Source of the DNA: Peptococcaceae bacterium
Lineage (GTDB): Bacteria > Bacillota > Peptococcia > Peptococcales > Peptococcaceae
DNA: 7,426 nucleotides
Assembly (NCBI GenBank): GCA_900756555.1
Contig: CAAEKP010000126.1
Coordinates: forward strand, 1 to 7,426
Reading direction: 5' to 3'
How positions within the stretch are numbered: position 1 is the stretch's first letter; each line of letters opens with the position of its first letter. This document shows positions 5,537 through 7,426 of this stretch, one piece after another. Both the position numbers and the translations under genes were made by a program. Under the pieces are notes generated by a model that was not told the DNA's origin, searched no databases, and saw only the letters and a list, made by a program, of their open reading frames with translations.

Positions 5537-5585
5537 TGTGGTTCATATGTGGTTGACTCAATTTGGAATTTTGACAAAAGCAATA
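5513..5585 (+). repeat. Direct repeat pair GACAAARGCAATA
   Basis: GACAAAGGCAATA (5513-5525) and GACAAAAGCAATA (5573-5585) match at 12 of 13 positions. The first overlaps the right terminal repeat of the 159-bp element and the second lies outside it. This could mean a duplicated or nested element end. The segment between the two hairpin elements (5537-5619) has no gene I can recognise; it also holds GAATTTT (5566-5572) facing AAAATTC (5600-5606). Confidence 0.4.
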
Positions 5586-5619
5586 GACTCCACCTCACTA
5601 AAATTCTCTAGTGACAGAA

Positions 5620-5769
5620 AAGGGAGCATTATCTTTGCAGGAAGTCCACCTCTAGATGGACAGTAGCAAACATGTTTTTTAGAGCTGGACAGAGTCCAAT
5701 GCGACAAAAACATGTGCCTGCTACTGTCCAGAGTAGCGTGTGGACGTTGCAAAATATAATGGCTCCCTT
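5620..5769. mobile_element. 150-bp imperfect giant inverted repeat, MITE-like
   Basis: The two arms of about 60 bp mirror each other with small gaps: AAGGGAGC / GCTCCCTT at the ends, ATTAT / ATAAT, TTTGCA / TGCAAA, GTCCAC / GTGGAC, TGGACAGTAGCA (5657-5668) / TGCTACTGTCCA (5719-5730) and ACATGTTTTT (5670-5679) / AAAAACATGT (5706-5715). The tip contains TGGAC-AGA-GTCCA (5686-5698), and each arm has its own small GTCCA...TGGAC stem. The element ends 36 bp past the stop of the M56 gene. It is non-coding in all frames as far as I can judge. A miniature transposable element is the best guess; a very long terminator or structured RNA for the M56 transcript is possible. Confidence 0.6.
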
Positions 5770-5805
5770 GACCGTATATCACAAAAGTGCATTGAAATAT
5801 TTCGT

Positions 5806-7426
5806 TTACTGCAACAACTTCAAAGACGTATCTTCCACCAGTGTCCATTCTTCCATTGCCGGATTGAACCAGTAATACAGACGGCCACGCTGCTTATCGT
5901 CCGTATTTTGCGGATTCTGCGCACTGATGGCATACTTGCCTAACACATTACCGGTATCTTTATCCAGCAAGGTAAAGCCCACGCATTCCTGCTGATTGAT
6001 ATTCAGCATAACAGGGCGTATTAGTTCATGCTGCCGATCGTTAAACTTGCCCTGCTCTTTCAACCATTGCTGCAGCTGACCTTTTTGTAAATCATATTGC
6101 AAACTGTGTTCCATATACTCCAACCGTTCCAGTACATCGGCATCAGCTTTGCCCGGTACTTCCGGCAACCATGATAAATGTCGCTCCGCATCATAGCCAA
6201 GCCGCTGATTCACTGTGCTGTATAGCTGCTCATTTTGCCAGCTATCTTCATAGTAAAGTAAGGTAGCATCCTGTGCCAAAGCGTCTACTTTTTGCAGGAA
6301 CGCATACACTTTTTGCGCGTCAAATTCATCCCCTGCTTCACCAACACCATTATAAATGCCGAATCGGATTTCTTCCTGCTGCACCACATTGATTTCTCCG
6401 TTGCGTGTATAATCACACAGTGTGTAGTGATACAAACACCCGCCCTTATTATCCACATCGTATGCAGACACATACACCAGCAAATAATCTTTTCCATCTT
6501 GTTCATACAAATAATAATTATGGTCAGGCTCAAACATTCCTTCGCTTCTATACCATACGGTATCATCTGCATCATAAATTGCCATCAAATGCTGTTCGGG
6601 ATTTACCACAATCTGCTCATCCACGCCATCATGGTTTAAATCCGCATAAGTTGTAGTGTCAGTCAGGCGTTCCAGTTCTGCCTTACCATACTGTATTATT
6701 GTTTCTTTCAGTTTTTGTGGATGTTTTACCCCTAAATAATTTGCGTGTTCTGTCATACAATACATTTCACTGCAATCACCATTTAATACTGTTATATCCG
6801 CCCAGTTAGGATCCGAATCATCTCCAAACGTAAACACAGTATAAAAATCTATTTGATCTGGCAGTGGCTTATCTTTTTGCTGTACTTCTGTGTCCACCAA
6901 CAGCTGCCGTAATGCTTGCACTTTCGCTGGCTCTGTTATTTCCACCTGCACACAGCCCCACTGGATATAGGCTTGGTCAACAGCCCGTTCCGCCAATTCT
7001 GGCTGTAATTCCCCCAGCCGATAAGTTGGTACCGGATTTACACCCAACGCCACCGCCATCATTACTATGATAGCCAACGCTACACCAGTGATCCACAGCG
7101 CCTGCTTTTTATAGCGCAGCACATGAGCAATGCGCTGTTTGGTGCTGTTGTTGCCAAAAGCCACCGGGCAACTAAACTTGCGTTGCTGTACTGCCAACTG
7201 CACCAAGGTATGGCTGTAACCCTGCTTCTGGCTGCCATCCAACTGGGCAATAGCGCGTTCATCGCAGGCTAACTCTAAATCGCGGCTGAAATAATGCCAA
7301 GCCACCCACACCAGAGGATTGAGCCAATGTACTATTACTGCCAGCCAAAACAGCGGCTTCAGCAGAAAATCCCAGCGGGCAATATGACTTCGTTCATGCA
7401 GCAGCACATAACGCCGCTCTGCATCA
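5806..7426 (-). CDS. M56/BlaR1-family membrane metalloprotease, C-terminal part (partial)
   Basis: The gene enters from the right edge; 539 residues are visible and the N-terminal membrane helices are missing. The frame stays open to the edge, so neither the GTG at 7405-7407 nor any other internal codon should be taken as the start. Numbering from the first visible codon, ERRYVLLHERSH carries the zinc motif HExxH (HERSH, 10-14). A hydrophobic pair of segments follows (about 20-46), then ELACDE with the third-ligand ExxxD (51-55), and a last transmembrane helix at about 109-129. Some 410 residues follow it, presumably outside the membrane, including an EF-hand-like DLNHDGVDE at 262-270. Relatives such as BlaR1/MecR1 sense cell-wall antibiotics and cleave a BlaI-type repressor; the C-terminal domain here does not show an obvious penicillin-binding motif, so the signal is unknown. 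A BlaI-like gene would be expected off the right edge. Confidence 0.85.
   Translation of the reverse strand, partial: DAERRYVLLHERSHIARWDFLLKPLFWLAVIVHWLNPLVWVAWHYFSRDLELACDERAIAQLDGSQKQGYSHTLVQLAVQQRKFSCPVAFGNNSTKQRIAHVLRYKKQALWITGVALAIIVMMAVALGVNPVPTYRLGELQPELAERAVDQAYIQWGCVQVEITEPAKVQALRQLLVDTEVQQKDKPLPDQIDFYTVFTFGDDSDPNWADITVLNGDCSEMYCMTEHANYLGVKHPQKLKETIIQYGKAELERLTDTTTYADLNHDGVDEQIVVNPEQHLMAIYDADDTVWYRSEGMFEPDHNYYLYEQDGKDYLLVYVSAYDVDNKGGCLYHYTLCDYTRNGEINVVQQEEIRFGIYNGVGEAGDEFDAQKVYAFLQKVDALAQDATLLYYEDSWQNEQLYSTVNQRLGYDAERHLSWLPEVPGKADADVLERLEYMEHSLQYDLQKGQLQQWLKEQGKFNDRQHELIRPVMLNINQQECVGFTLLDKDTGNVLGKYAISAQNPQNTDDKQRGRLYYWFNPAMEEWTLVEDTSLKLLQ

Noticed and set aside
5390..5611. Plus-strand open frame of 73 codons across the 159-bp element
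   Set aside because: It starts inside one terminal repeat and runs through the other, has no ribosome binding site and resembles no protein family.
6292..6656. Two overlapping plus-strand open frames within the M56 gene
   Set aside because: They are antisense shadows of a well-supported coding frame and have no ribosome binding site or recognisable product.

Overview
The window looks like a piece of a Bacillota-type chromosome. Shine-Dalgarno sites are strong, there is a perfect sigma-A-like promoter, and the genes sit in a tightly packed translationally coupled operon next to an M56/BlaR1-type gene. The NirJ/AhbD-like radical SAM protein and the DUF2201-like fragment would suit an anaerobe, possibly a Negativicute, but that placement is inference and not proven by the sequence.

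Layout. Positions 1-169 (minus strand) hold the first 56 codons of a gene that runs off the left edge, probably a VWA-like/DUF2201 metallopeptidase-like protein. Positions 170-486 are a divergent intergenic region. It contains a perfect 13-bp AT-only palindrome over a candidate leftward promoter, and a rightward promoter with both hexamers at exact consensus but a 19-bp spacer, the arrangement typical of promoters activated by MerR-family proteins. Positions 487-5029 (plus strand) are one five-gene operon: a MerR-family regulator, a radical SAM/SPASM enzyme of the NirJ/AhbD (heme d1 / alternative heme) type, and a complete FecBCD/BtuFCD-type importer (lipoprotein, permease, ATPase). Four of the five genes overlap a neighbour by 4-11 bp.

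Positions 5030-5805 are a non-coding region between convergent genes and are unusually rich in repeats. They hold eleven exact copies of the heptamer AGCTATC (either strand) arranged around a long bidirectional hairpin terminator, a second terminator built from two of these heptamers, a 159-bp element with 17/18-bp terminal inverted repeats, and a 150-bp imperfect giant hairpin that looks like a MITE. Positions 5806-7426 (minus strand) are the C-terminal part of an M56/BlaR1-family membrane metalloprotease that starts beyond the right edge.

How the genes may work together (inference): the MerR protein autoregulates the operon from its own 19-bp-spacer promoter in response to a ligand. The ABC importer brings in an iron complex, tetrapyrrole or corrinoid. 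The radical SAM enzyme, whose relatives act on tetrapyrrole side chains, modifies the imported compound or is made under the same conditions. No heme-biosynthesis gene and no precursor peptide gene is visible next to it, so a salvage-and-modify operon is the most interesting reading of this window.
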